From positions 211,376,744-211,440,743 of the forward strand of contig NC_081411.1 in the NCBI RefSeq assembly GCF_030272615.1: DNA of 64,000 nucleotides, written 5' to 3'. Below the pieces are notes generated by a model, which had not been told where the DNA came from, made no database searches, and worked only from the letters and a program-made list of their open reading frames with translations. Every line of letters begins with the position of its first letter. The stretch's first letter is position 1. This DNA is from Cryptomeria japonica. Lineage: Eukaryota; Streptophyta; Pinopsida; Cupressales; Cupressaceae. Of this stretch, positions 1 to 11,128 are shown in pieces. A program made the position numbers and the translations under genes.

Positions 1-1006
1 GGTTATGTTAGTTTGGATAGGATCACCGACCAACCACACAACCAGGTTCATCTACTATTTTATAGACCCTACCAGTTATACCCTAACTGGTCTTCCTTCA
101 ACCTTGGACTTTGCTTTCCTTTTGGTGGAGCACCTAAACCAATCAGCACACATACCAACCTACCTCATGCACATCTTCATCAGATGGGAGCCTTTTGCAT
201 CTTCACTTTGTCAGCGTTACTGGTGGACATACTTAGAAATAAACACGTTGATGTCATCATGTCATCAACCTTCACTAATCTCCATCTATTTTCTTATGCT
301 CAAACTTTCCTTCTTCATCTATTAACTGGTTCTCCTATCAATTGGTTTGTCAAAGTGACAAACATATCCTTCAATCTCTATACTGGTAGCTCATCATGTC
401 TACCTGGCTGATCTGGTGCATATCTCTAATCTAATGCACCTAAGCCAACTTAGTGTCTCACTAATTCATCCTGTGGGAGCCTTCAATCACCTTCCTTCTA
501 CTCTTTTGTCTTATCTTGGAGGACTATGATGCATTCCATGCACAATATGAGATAAGCTTCACTTACCAGTGGGAGTGGATCCTTGTCATTTGCATCTTGC
601 AGTGCACCAATGTGGCTTCCCTATTTGATCAGCATACTTTCAAAGAGGCACATGTGAACCAGTTGGGCACATTCACTATTAGTCATCTCTTCATTTGGCG
701 ACTGCATCTTTATCTGGTGGGAGTCATGTTGTTTCTCATCCACATAGCATACCGGTGGCCTACACATACTTCACCTCTGGTGTTGATGTTACTTTTGGTA
801 ACATTCCCCCTCTTCATCACAATCAACAACCCAACATCTTTCCGTCTTATAGATGTTATGATTTATCAATTGCTATATCATACCAATCTCCTATCTATAT
901 CTTCAACACAAGTCAAACACTAAATTTTGTATTGGTGACTCCAATCGCCATTGTGTTGAATGACCTTCTCTTCCTTACCGCTGACTTGATATGCTAGAGG
1001 ACATCA
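1..1006. other. Unassigned stretch upstream of decayed gag
   Basis: I see no recognisable gene here. Several open frames of 100-135 codons exist on the + strand, but their translations are rich in Ser, Thr, Ile, Leu, His and Pro, lack domain motifs and overlap one another. The stretch ends where a Ty3-type gag begins, so it may be the decayed leader or gag N-terminus of that element. That is inference from position only. No LTR or primer site was found. Confidence 0.3.
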
Positions 1007-1495
1007 ATGACACAATTTCTAGTATTCATCAATGCTAGTGCTTCTCATCAATCTCCCATACCGATTGCCATCCTATACTGGTTGACATTAATGACAACAC
1101 AATGCCAACAACAATGGTATAGGGGTTTTCCCTCTGACTCAATCCATAATTGGGATGAACTAGGGGAAAAGTTATGCAAACATTTTGAAGACAAAAGTGA
1201 TCATCTATCACTTATGGAGCAGCTAACTACAATCAAAAGAGAACCCCATGAGTTCATGGGTGATTTTAACTATAGATTTCAAAAGACATGGGATAGAATC
1301 CTATCATTAGTAAAGCCTTCATCAAAACATGTTTTTCTATACTTTTTTAAGGCTTTAAATGGTTATATTGCTTCTATGATTCAATCTATGGGAGGAGATA
1401 ACCTTCCAGGGGCATATAATAGTGCCATAAAGGTAGAAAATTGCTTAATAGAGGTAGGAAAGTTGTCTCCTAGGCCATTGATGCCCTTATTTTGA
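1007..1495 (+). pseudogene. Ty3/gypsy gag fragment (element F)
   Basis: Decayed capsid part of a Ty3/gypsy gag (Retrotrans_gag type). The recognisable core starts around residue 36 with QQWYRGFPSDSI, followed by W-DEL-KL--HF, then LTTIKREPHEFMGDFNYRF and a KTWDRI segment. This is the usual helical order W-Y--LP-IW-L--F, QL--IKQ, E-L-EFI-RF. The first 35 residues are not gag-like and no upstream ATG-led frame joins it, so the start is lost. In a working element the protein would assemble the cytoplasmic particle. Protease and RNase H fragments of the same strand follow. Similar in type to the gag at 28158 but clearly another family. Confidence 0.7.
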
Positions 1496-2295
1496 GAGTC
1501 TCCTACCCAATAGCCTATTTTGTTTCCTATTCTAGTGGCTTCCACAAGCCATTTTCATACACCTACACTTTTTCCACCACCATCAGAGTTGCAAGATCTT
1601 AAGACTCTAGTGCAAGGACTTATTAATGAGTTGGTGACAATGAAGAGAACAATTTCAAAACAATAAGCCTTACCAGCAACAAAATCAAAACTATCATTAT
1701 CAGACATACAATTTTCAAGGGTAGAACCAATGGAGTAATGATAGGCCCTTGGATATCTTGAATCCCTCAGCTAAAAGTACCTCAAAGGCTATATTGCCAA
1801 CTTAGAACAATCTTTCTCAGGAACAAGATTGGTGTATCCTATGTAATTAACCACATGATCAAGCCACATGCTAGAATGGTGAGTTCTCTTAGGCCTTAGT
1901 AGCACAGAATGAACCAACAACATCAACAAAATAACAATTTTCTAATTGTTCAAGTCATCCATAAGGAGATACAACTTTTATGAATTAGCAAGAGACTGAT
2001 TTTTGTATGATAAATCAGACAAGGGGGGACAATGTGGCCAGCAATACAAGATAAAAAAGGAGGGCCATAGCCCTAGTGTTTCATCTACCATGGTAGCTCA
2101 TACTCCGTAGGCTACCACGAAGACTACAGTGGGCCAAAGACCCATGATAAGGTGGCTACTCCAAATAAAGAGCAGGGTTTGATTCAAAAGTTCATGCAAG
2201 GGGAGTCACCTAGGCCCCCTATCATATCAAAGTCAGAACTTGTTGTTGCAAAGGTCCCTGCTAAGGTTGCCATTCCCTTTCATATTGTTGAATAG
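1496..2295 (+). pseudogene. Decayed gag C-terminus with zinc-knuckle remnant
   Basis: This joins the gag fragment to the protease fragment. The frame is broken many times. One clear trace is a zinc-knuckle-like motif at 1833-1871 (C at 1833, C at 1842, H at 1854, C at 1869; CX2CX3HX4C), with in-frame stops inside and just after it. The downstream phrase NGEFS.AL.AQNEPTT resembles the segment after the knuckle in Tat/Ogre-like gag proteins. Between 1880 and 2295 only short readable pieces remain before the protease frame. Confidence 0.45.
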
Positions 2296-2772
2296 ATGAA
2301 TAGAGTCAGCCTCAGTGTATCTATGTGGGATTCTCTCGCTATCCCATTTCAAAGAGACCTACTTCAAGAGGCCCTAAAGGATATGAATGTTGTAGAGGTT
2401 CCAAACAAAGGTAGTAGCATTTCCACTCCTACAAGCTTGGTGCAGTCTTTGGAGATAGAGAATCCAAAGAAAATTAGTAAGCTTCCCCATTTTCATCTAT
2501 CATTAATCATAGGAGATAAACTTGTTCATAATTGCATGATAGATAGTGGGGCTAGTAGTTCAGTTATGCCCAAAGGGGTAGTTGATCACCTAAGTATCAA
2601 GTATGAACCTATAACAAGAGGAGTTGTTGAACTTGATGGAAAATCAGTTCAGAATATTGGGGTCATTAAGGATTTAAAATTAACCTTGCATGCCTTCTCA
2701 GGTTGTAGTGTGTTGCAAGACATATCGGTAATTGAGCTCCCTGCCCATTTTTCCATTTTCTTATCTACATAA
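2296..2772 (+). pseudogene. Retropepsin-like protease fragment (element F)
   Basis: Aspartic protease domain of a Ty3/gypsy polyprotein. The active-site phrase CMIDSGASSSVMPKGVVDHL (about residues 80-99) carries the D-S-G triad, and it is followed by a flap and C-terminal sheet with IGVIKDLKLTL. The protease would cleave gag-pol within the particle. The frame ends in a stop at 2770-2772, but related sequence (TAKIGGYISFDCSHMLF) reads on beyond it, so this is truncation by nonsense. Upstream sequence reads into it through a stop at 2293-2295. The gag-protease order agrees with one decayed pol unit on the + strand. Confidence 0.75.
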
Positions 2773-2972
2773 TTCACTGCTAAGATAGGTGGCTACATAT
2801 CTTTTGATTGCTCTCACATGTTGTTTTGTACAAGATATGGTATCAAAGTAACTATTAGTGTTGAACCTATTTCCAATGATCATATAGATCCCTATACCCA
2901 AGTCCTATTAACATGAATTGTACTCTCCATGAGGAGAAATAAGAAATTTCAATAAGAGAGCCTGCAACTCAG
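2773..2972 (+). pseudogene. Protease to RNase H linker remnant
   Basis: Decayed continuation of the protease frame (a hydrophobic segment with FDCSHMLFCTRYG), then a short linker. No separate gene is visible. The following frame beginning at 2973 overlaps the RNase H region in another phase. Confidence 0.4.
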
Positions 2973-3453
2973 TTGGAGGAGGTTCTTAATTGCCTACTTG
3001 ATGAATGGGAAAATCCATTTCGGTTTGATCCCATAGTGGAGATAGATGAGATAGGCCTAGGTACCTATTGCATCATGCCCCTATCCCCAATCTCTCAAAA
3101 GAAGACAGTGACATGTATGGACTATGGGATTTGCTCCTTGATGTCTCAAGGAACAAAAATGGTGCAGGGGCTGGTGTACTACTGATTTCTCATAAAGGGG
3201 AGAAATATTACTTTTCTTTCAAACTTCATTTTAGTTGCACTAACAATGTAGTTGAATATGAATATTTTATTTTGGGTCTCCAAATGGCACAAAAGAGAGG
3301 GATCAAATCCTTGAAGGTGCATGGAGATAGTAAGTTGGTTACAAATCAGGCCAGAGCTCAAAGAACCACCGAGAACAACCTTCTCAAGTCCTATAAGCAT
3401 ACAACATGGGACCTAATTGAAGGTTTTGAAGCCTTTAATATTTCTAATTGTAG
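2973..3453 (+). pseudogene. Archaeal-type RNase H fragment placed directly after protease
   Basis: The readable domain lies in the frame from 3068. LLLDVSRNKNGAGAGVLL holds the first catalytic Asp, NNVVEYEYFILGLQMA the Glu and VHGDSKLV the next Asp. This matches the second RNase H carried by Tat-lineage Ty3/gypsy elements, which degrades RNA in RNA:DNA hybrids. It follows protease with no reverse transcriptase between, the same order seen in element A at 30390. The frame reads into NLLKSYKHTTWDLIEGFEAF, then sequence identity with element A is lost at the junction with the element E LTR (3454). The terminal His/Asp part is missing. Confidence 0.65.
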
Positions 3454-5122
3454 TGTCATAAATTGTACATTCTTGCTAGGGTGGTACAATTTCACTCTTA
3501 GGTTAGCACTCGCCTTAGTGTGTCTTCCATCTTGCATTTCTTATTTCCCTTTAAGCATTTAATTAATTAATTTAATTAAATATAAAGTCATGTTTCATCA
3601 CTTCATACATTATAAAATTGGACCCTTTACCCTAAGTGTTCCCCTTTTTATTTTATTCCTCCAATAAATCATTTAATCATAAACCCTAATTATGTCCTAT
3701 TTCAACCTTTAAGGCTCAATTTTGCATATCAAAACACTTTGAAATCAACTGTAACTTTGGGATTCGCTCTAATATCATCATATCTAACAGTCGTGAAAAT
3801 TTGGTGAAAAGTTGGTCGAACCGTGGCGGGGGTGCACATGGTCCTTGACTTTTTTCCCAAAATTTTGGGAGCATAATTCTATGATATTATAATTCTTAAC
3901 CCCAAAATATTGGTGGTAAATTCAATTCTTAGGTTGGCCTATAGGCAAAATTAAGTCAAAATTAAGATCTAGGGTTTCATACATAAGAGCTCTCTTTCTT
4001 CATTTGAAGGCAACTAAGGACTATCTATGGGATATTTCTAAGAATCTAAGGGTAGGTTTTTGGATCTCAAGGATCCTTCTATGTAGTGAAAGAGAAGCCT
4101 AAGTGGATTCTTCAACAACATTCAACAACATTCATCATCAATTAGGATCCTTGAAGACGTTGAAGAATAATAGGAGATATATTGGCAATATCTCTCCCTT
4201 GGGGATTGGTATGATTTCATGTTATTTTCATGCCTTTGTATGAGCTTCCTTACATCAATTTGCATATTTACTTTCATACTTTATATAATTTAGTATATTT
4301 AATTTGAAGCATTGTTATTTACATTCACATTTACATTTAGGGTTTACTCTCATGCGTAGGGTAGCTCTAGTTTCTTTCATTTTAGAATCTTGCATACACA
4401 CAAGGAACTATAGCACACACATTTTCAGTACATTATCAGTTATTTGCAGAGGTTTAAATCACCAAAACAATGGTTTGACTAAGGAAAATCCCTATATAGC
4501 CACCCAAACCCGTCCTTTTCAATTGTAGGTGTAGAAACAAGCATCTGGAGGCAGTTTTGGATTAGGAAGAGACATCGGCACCACCTAGAAACTCCAAATT
4601 TGCCCTAATCTACCTAGGATAGGGGAATGGAACACTATTCCTACCCAAAATAGGTGCATGGCACCCTGGTCCCTCCACTTTTCAGTGAAATTCAGCAGGT
4701 TGTAGTTTCAGGATCTAAGAATTGCAGTTTTTCAATTACAGCTCTCTGTCAGTCCATCAGGGACAGTGGTGCGGCACCCTGGTCCTGGTCAATTTGGATT
4801 AGTTTGCAACATTAGGTACACATCAAAATCCCTCCCCCTTTCATGCTTTCAGTATCTCAGTTTCAGATCTCCAAGTTTGTTCAATTTCAAGTTTATTTGT
4901 GCTTCATTCTTTATCTCCTAGTCTAGTTGATCATTCAAACCTAGTTTTTCTCATCATTTGCAACAAGAGGAATAAAAACCCTAAGAGATAATCCTTAACT
5001 CTCTCTTTATCACAAGAATTATCCAAAGTGATCTATCTCCCTAGGCTCTTTCATATTCTCAATGTGTTGGCAAAAGTGGGATTAGGTCCTAGTCACCCCA
5101 TCTCACTTTTCCTGCCTCCACA
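3454..5122 (+). repeat. Putative 5' LTR of element E (single copy seen)
   Basis: The segment starts TGTCATAAATTG and ends in CA, immediately before a primer-site-like TGGTGAACCCGACATG. It breaks the RNase H reading frame of element F at its left edge and contains no gene, which is how an LTR looks. Length is about 1669 bp. No second copy occurs in the window, so the element is 3' truncated or rearranged and no target duplication can be confirmed. A possible LTR-internal signal is not clear to me. Confidence 0.45.
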
Positions 5123-5125
5123 TTT

Positions 5126-5143
5126 TGGTGAACCCGACATGAA
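5126..5143 (+). other. Candidate primer binding site of element E
   Basis: TGGTGAACCCGACATGAA begins with TGG, complementary to the CCA tail of a tRNA, and lies 3 nt after the CA end of the proposed LTR. The tRNA species was not determined. Confidence 0.4.
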
Positions 5144-5426
5144 TCCAATATTATTTAACTCTGATTTATGTTCTCATATCTGAGTATTTTTTCTATTTTA
5201 AATTCAAATTTACATTTACAAGTTTCAATTCCTTGCAAATTTCAAAATTTAGAGGTTAATTTTGTTAAAACCCTAATTTTTCAATTCAAAATTGAACTTG
5301 TGAATAGCTTAATTTGGATCATTAATTTCAGATCTGATTTAGGAACTCATTTCAATTATAAATTTAATTTTCTAAATCAACATTTAGAGTGCTTTCATTG
5401 GTTAAAATTGAAAATTTCCTTCTATT

Positions 5427-7190
5427 TTGCATATGTTATCATTTGAAAGAGGAAAATATTCTGTCATGATGCATTCATTTTGTAAATGTGATAATGGGTT
5501 AGCTTCCCTTATTCCAATTTTTCCATCTCTTAGAGAACCACCTCTTATTTATGAAAACATTTTAGTGCCTAAAATATTTTTTACCAATCCCTTTAAAACT
5601 CTCCCATGTTCTAAATATGAATATTTGAAGAGTGATCTTGACAATTCTCCTAAAATGTGCCCTTCTCATCTAGCTATCTTAGAGGAAGAGGATGATATCA
5701 TAAACACTTTACTTAATTTTACCTTACCTTACTTACATTATTCCTCTATAAGTGAAAATATATTGATGGACATTGACTTATCTTCTCCTAAATTTGGTCT
5801 TACCAATGGGGGCATGTTAGTACAACAAGAGGTTATTAGCACTTCTTCCAAAGATCTCCTTCCTAAGCATGAATATTTGGAAAAATATGTTCATCTCCCT
5901 CCTAAATAATACTCCCCTCATGAGGTTCATTTTGTGCAAGAAGATGGTATTGTCCCTACTTTTCCTAGTGATTTCATTTCCTCTTTTGATTCTAGCAAAA
6001 CTCCCACTAGAGATAATGCATTAATGAGAAATTCTTTCCATTCTCCTAAAGTTTGCATTACCACTAAATATGCCTTAGAGAAAGAAGATGAAATCATAAT
6101 AAATTTCCTTAATGCTCTCTCCCCTAAAGATCCTATTGAAAACATTTTGAGGAAAGAGGGTGATTTAAATACATGTACTGATTCTGTCCTTCGTAAGGAT
6201 GAATAATTAATGAACAATATTATTCCTTCTCCCAAAATTGGCAATAACAATAAGGACATCTTTGTGCAAGATATTTCTAATACTTTTCCTAATGACCTCA
6301 CTATTTGGGATGAACCATTAGAAGAAGGTGTTTATTATTCTCTCCCCCATGAGAGATCCCTAGCCAAAGGGAATAAAATCATGATTGATAACTCTCTTGA
6401 TAGAATATCACCTTCCATGAATCTCAATCATTTTTTCTCTAAGGTAAATCATCTCCCTCTCCTCAACTTGGTTCTACTCATAAGGATACCCTAGTTCAAG
6501 AGAAGATGGTTAACATTTTTTTCAAAGATCTCCCTCTCAAAGGTGAGACTTTAGAAAGTAATGTTGATCCTTCTCTTAGAGAGTCTATTCCCCATGTAGA
6601 TCCTTTGATGATACACGATGATATGACCTTTCCTAAAACGTCAATGCCTACTTCTAGTCTCCCTCCTAAAATTGGTATTATTCATGATAACATTTTAGTG
6701 CAAGGAGAGGCTACTAGAAATTCTTCCAACAATCTTGTTCATTCTTCTTCTAAGTAAACCTTTGATATTCCTAAACCATCCTCAATAAATTTGATACATG
6801 TGAATGAAACACCTAATAAACCCCTCTTCGCAGTTCAAGGTGCTTGTCCTTCTCAAAATTCCCCACATAAGCCTATCTTAGTGGTTCAAGGTGGTTATGC
6901 TAATCATTATTTTTACACTACTAACAAACCTATTATTACTGTGCAAGGCAGTTATCCTACTAAGAGCCCTCATGAGTATGCTAAGAAAATTACTGGAGAG
7001 AGTTATAATATGGTTGCTCATACTTACAACACAAGAAACAATAGGCAACCTAGTCCTCCTCCAATTATCCCAACTTCACTTCCTCCCTCTCAACCTACCC
7101 CTTTACAAGCACCTCGTATATCAAATCTTAGAAATGATTATGACCTCATTGAACAACTTAAGGCCACTCTACTAAGATTTCTCTTTGGGA
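5427..7190 (+). pseudogene. Repeat-rich ORF of element E (gag position)
   Basis: A chain of open frames (5427-5909, 5934-6206, 6210-6494, 6506-6757, 6791-7240) separated by stops and small shifts looks like one decayed protein of about 590 residues. It sits where gag is expected, but I see no capsid or zinc-knuckle motif. A short motif recurs at uneven spacing: GMLVQQE, HFVQED, DIFVQD, TLVQEK, NILVQGE, LFAVQGA, ILVVQGG, IITVQGS, often followed by S/T-rich text and SNDL or SSKDL. The last three copies (6825-6960) are about 20-25 residues apart. A Pro/Gln-rich linker then leads to the protease part. Function unknown. Confidence 0.45.
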
Positions 7191-7191
7191 T

Positions 7192-8439
7192 TTGGTTAAA
7201 ACTTCACCTTCTTATCATGGGATGTTACGAGATGCTTTGAAAAGCTTAGATGTCCCACCTACAGTGACACCTAATAACATGTCTTCTTTGATTGAGCCTA
7301 CAAACAAATCCAAAGCTCAAATTGTATTTACACAAGATGAGTTACCTTCTTGTGAAATCCAACATCAATATGATCCTCTTATGATTGTGGTTATTATCAA
7401 TTATAGTGCTATAAGATGAGCCCTTATGGACAATGGATCTGGCCTTAATGTTTGTCGTGTAGACTTATTGGATAAGATTAATGTGGATCATTCTCTCATC
7501 GAGCCTACTTCTCTTACTATTTGAGGCTTTGATAATGTTGCTAAACAATGTCTAGCTATCATAACCTTTCCTATTAGGGTAGGTCTTATTGTGTTACCTA
7601 CACCTATTCATGTTATGTCTGGTAATTTGACATATAAACTTCTATTCGGGAGACCTTGGATTCATATCATGCAAGTTGTCCCCTACACCTTCCATAGGCA
7701 AGTCAAGTTCATTTATAAAAATACGACCTACACCTTATTAGCTGATACCAAACCACAAGAACCATTAAAATCTAGATCTTCTTGTTCAACTACTTCCCAT
7801 TCTTCTCCTAATCCTGCTACTTCTTCAAATACATTTGCTTCCTTTAATGATCTTGTTCCTTCTAGTACTCCTGATTGTTCTACTCAATCGAAATCTCTTC
7901 CCAAGTATATATGTTCTCCTAAAGGAGTGCTCTCAGATGATGATTGGGGACCTCTAGACTTTACCCCTAATTTTATAGGAGAGTATAGAGTATCTTGGAA
8001 AGGATCTAATACTAAGAAGGAGAAATATAAAGAAGAACCTAAAGAGCAACCCACCTTATCTAAACAACTAAGTAACAACTTTGTGGCTTCTTCTAATTCA
8101 AATAATTCTTCAAATCCTTCCTCTAATTTATATAGCACCAAAAACTATGAGGCATCACCATCTCTTTCTGATTTGGCATCTCTTTATAGTCCTAGTTTTC
8201 ATATTTTAGCTAAGAGTGGCTATGATGGAAATGGTTGTCACACAAATGAACAAGGAATTAAAGTTCCTTTAGAACATAATACACATGAAGCTTCATTTAG
8301 ACTTGGATATAATCCTTCTAAGCCCACCAAAACATCTAAAAGACCATCTCTCAATGTGAATGTTATATTTAGTAGTGATGATGACCTCACCTCAATTAAA
8401 TCATCTTCTACTTCTTTTCAACACTTATCCCCCTCATAA
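7192..8439 (+). pseudogene. Tat-like protease fragment of element E
   Basis: The open pieces 7192-7419 and 7591-8439 and the broken stretch between them resemble the protease region of element B on the other strand. Shared features in order: a NDYDLIEQL / YNLVEQL segment, a DALKSLDVP / QALQEASVP helix, an active site ALMDNGSGLNVCRVDLL (B has DNGASLN, both D-N-G rather than D-S/T-G), an IRVG strand, LLFGRPWIHIMQVVP and VKFIYKN. Stops fall before the active site and at about 7522. After the GRPWIH block the frame runs on as Ser/Asn/Pro-rich, low-complexity sequence to 8439. No RT or integrase follows. Confidence 0.6.
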
Positions 8440-9107
8440 GGAAATCTTGGTGATGAATTGTTAGTCCACCCGTAATTTTTCGCTTTTTAATTCCAATTCA
8501 CGGGTTGCCTTTTGTGCCTTTGCTTCCATCGGGTCATTTTTTCTCCTCGTACTTGAACTATTGAACTCTTTTGTCAAAAGGTTCATTTGGTTCAAGGTTC
8601 AAAGTGTGGTTGAAAAGAAAGTTGTTTTGGTCTTTGTCGCCATGTGAACAAGCACATTTTTTTGTTGTTGTTTTTGGTCATTGAAGTTTTGAACCTGTTG
8701 AACCAAATTTCAAAAGATTCAAGGTTCAAGGTTCGAAATGCCTTTTAGTGAGTCAAGGAAATGTATTTTTATATGACAAGCGTGAGTCTTTTTATGTTGA
8801 TTTGATATGCGGTCTTGAACCTTGAACCAAATTTCAAGTGGTACAAAAGGTTCAAGGCTCACTTAAAATAGTCCTTTTCTTTTGCCGCTTATTCCAAGTG
8901 TTGTTTATGTGCCGCCCATTACTGTTATATTTCTTAAGTGAACTTGAACCATAGAACCTTTTTGTTCAAATGGTTCAAGGTTCATAAGTTCATTTGAAAC
9001 TAACCCAAAATCTTTTTGGTGAAAATAAAAGCGGCACAAAAAGAAGGAATATTCTCTTATTCGGCTTTTTGAAATTCTAAATGTGGAAAGTAATCATGCA
9101 AACATCA
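8440..9107. repeat. Non-coding stretch with GGTTCAAGG repeats in both orientations
   Basis: No gene is visible. Copies of GGTTCAAGGTTC and of its complement GAACCTTGAACC recur between about 8580 and 8985 (for example near 8590, 8725, 8815, 8855, 8945 and 8970), so the strand can fold into several hairpins. It lies after the element E protease. Its right edge (about 9107) abuts sequence shared with element A. Confidence 0.55.
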
Positions 9108-9517
9108 AATTGTCTATGCAGAAGTGATGGATAATTAAGAAGGTGTCAGGAAGGTCACAATTTCCATACTTCAATAAATTGGAGGTGCCGAAGGTAAAAC
9201 CATCTTTGTTCTCTAAAAGAATTTCTAGTTTTCATGGTGTTATCGAGTGTCTCAAAGCCCGTTGTAGAGAAAATACCACCAAGAAGGTCAAGAAGGTAAC
9301 CATCTGGTTTTACAACTACTCGAGTAACCCGGTCAAGAAGCAAAAAGAAGTGTAGGGAGCCTATCCTGCAATAGGTCATGGTGGACTTAGATCCCAGTGA
9401 AGAACTTGAGAAAACAATGAACTCACAGGATCAAAGTGAGCTCGGGATGGAAGAAATGGATACAAATGTAGAAGTGAAAACTCAATAGGATCCCATGAAT
9501 ACTCTGGTAATCATTAC
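9108..9517 (+). pseudogene. Fragment of the element A 3' extra ORF
   Basis: From about 9108 to 9300 this sequence closely matches 40168-40238 joined to 46943-47080, the post-integrase ORF of element A with NARD2 removed. The piece here therefore shows the uninterrupted target of NARD2. The frame around 9143-9355 reads SGRSQFPYFNKLEVPKVK and KKVKKVTIW. After 9300 it diverges from the other copy and ends in stops. It belongs to a second, mostly lost member of family A, or to the 3' part of element F, and is cut by element B. Confidence 0.6.
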
Positions 9518-9535
9518 CTCCATTTTGCTTAGGAA

Positions 9536-9988
9536 TGTGACAATATTTAGGGGATGGATTAGGCTAATTAGGAAGGGGTTAGAAGAATCTAGAAGGGGAT
9601 TAGATTTTGCAAGTGGATTTGGTGGGTGAGGGAAAATAGGATTTTATTAAAATAAAAATTCATTTATTTCAATAAATGTGTGCAAGTTGCATTTTTAGGA
9701 AAATGCAAGTGGGGTGAGGATAATGATTTAAATAAATGTTTTATTTAATTTATTTAAAAGAGGAAAAGGGGGATCTTAATTAAATAAATTGATTTTATTT
9801 ATTTAATTGATTGAAATTTGATTTAATGAATTAATTAAAATAAATCAAATAATTTATTTAATTAATAGAAGAATGTTTGGGGATGAATTAATTAAATATT
9901 AATTTAATTAATTGATGGCTAGTGGATTTTTAATCAAATAAATACGAAATATTCATTTAATTAAAATGGACAGATTTATGTGACTACA
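9536..9988 (-). repeat. 3' LTR of element B
   Basis: On the minus strand it starts TGTAGTCACATAAATC and ends ATTGTCACA. It pairs with 26944-27396 with only a few mismatches visible. It is AT-rich, with TTAATTAAATAAAT runs. The PPT at 9989-10002 sets the orientation. Confidence 0.92.
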
Positions 9989-10002
9989 TTTGCCCCTCTT
10001 TG
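9989..10002 (-). other. Polypurine tract of element B
   Basis: On the minus strand CAAAGAGGGGCAAA directly precedes the TGTAGTC start of the 3' LTR, the expected place for plus-strand DNA priming. Confidence 0.8.
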
Positions 10003-10539
10003 AGACGGTGCAGTTTATCACATCGTTTCAAAGAAAGAAAAATTGGTGTGAAGAAATGCCCCATAAAATGTAAATTTAATGGGTGGTATGCCCCCTCGAG
10101 AGATGGGCCGAAAAATTTCGAAAAATCGGGCGATCTCTCGAAAAAGAATGAAAAATGGCAGGGCGGTAGAAGAGAAGAAGTTAGGCATACTGGGGAAAAA
10201 TAGAAGAAAATGGGGGAAACATGGAGAAATGGGGGGCTCGGGGAGTTCACGGGGACCATGGCGATGACCGGGGCGAAGTTACGGTGATGGCGGGGGGTAT
10301 AAATGGGGTGAAAGGGGTGAAAATAGGATCATTTGTGACCGCGACCAGTTGAAAACTAGAGCTTTGACAGTGACATTTGGAGGAGCAAGGAGTAGCTACG
10401 ATGCCGTTTCCGATTACCGAGCACCGATTTGAGCGAGTCCGTCGGTTCCAGCGTCCAGCCGACTACGGACCAGCAGTACGCAAATTCGAAAACTCACTTT
10501 TCATGCATTTTTAATATGTTTTTAGCTGAGTCAAAGTCA
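10003..10539. other. Spacer between PPT and antisense gene of element B
   Basis: A purine-rich stretch with AAAATGGGGG-like runs and no convincing ORF. It contains the TATA-like site at 10298 and a sequence of higher GC content than its surroundings. It may be the promoter and leader of the gene at 11129; this is inference. Confidence 0.4.
10298..10304 (+). promoter_or_regulatory. Candidate TATA box for the antisense PMD gene
   Basis: TATAAAT inside a G-rich context (CGGGGGG before, GGGGTGAAAGG after) on the + strand, about 825 bp upstream of the first ATG of the plant-mobile-domain ORF. It faces that gene and away from gag-pol. The G-rich setting makes the match stand out, but no start site can be shown from sequence. 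Confidence 0.4.
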
Positions 10540-10860
10540 AGTCGAAGCAAGAGCGCTGGAACTATGGTTTTAGCGTTTTTGCTCCATGAATTAGCGCTAT
10601 TGTGCCACAATAGCGCTTTTGGAGGCTAGTTTGAGTGCTTTTGAATTCATTAGCGCTAGTGTATGCAAGTTTTAGTGCTTGTGTATAAGTAGCGCTATCG
10701 TAGGGTTAATTGAGCGCTATTGACCCGTCATAGCGCTATTGTATAGCGGATTTAGCGCTTTTGGTTTTGTAATGCTATTGTAGAGCATTTTGAGCGCTAT
10801 TGTTGTTTTTGTAGCGCTATTGTGTAGAACTAGCGCTATTGTAGATAAAATAACACTTTT
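10540..10860. repeat. AGCGCT palindrome cluster, distal copy
   Basis: About eleven exact copies of the palindromic hexamer AGCGCT in some 300 bp, typically inside TAGCGCTATTGT. Spacing is irregular (about 12-50 bp). It lies just upstream of the antisense gene. A second cluster of the same motif lies in the leader of element B at 25575-25860. Confidence 0.75.
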
Positions 10861-11128
10861 GCCTTAGGATAACGAGATGCCCCAGTTTTAGACAAAATAA
10901 ATCTCCTGATGCCTAACGATTGATGGATGGCGAGGTGAAGTGGGAGTTGTTTTGAACCATAGAAGCCCGATGAGACTTAGGTCATTTGTGAGGATAAATG
11001 CCTGTTGAAGTCTAGGCGGCCATGATTGCTTACCTGTTGAGACCCGAAGATACTTGATCAAAGTATCTGATGATAGTCTAGGTTTAAACTTAAGAAAGTT
11101 TGATAACAAAACAACTGATGGTGGTTGG
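10861..11128 (+). other. Leader upstream of antisense PMD ORF
   Basis: The reading frame of the PMD gene is open from about 11054 without an ATG, so an upstream exon or a non-coding leader is possible. Nothing else is recognised here. Confidence 0.3.

Noticed and set aside
13-923. Overlapping + strand ORFs of 100-135 codons
   Set aside because: Hydrophobic low-complexity translations in two phases without motifs; not supported as genes.
3446-9112. aattg on both sides of element E as target duplication
   Set aside because: On the left it lies three bases before the TG start, and no 3' LTR is present at 9107; chance match is likely.
10540-10860. AGCGCT cluster as a CRISPR array
   Set aside because: Spacing is irregular, the repeat is a hexamer, and the context is a plant retrotransposon.
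11054-11128. Start of the PMD gene at TTG 11054
   Set aside because: No ATG; the plant gene more likely starts at ATG 11129 or in an unseen upstream exon.
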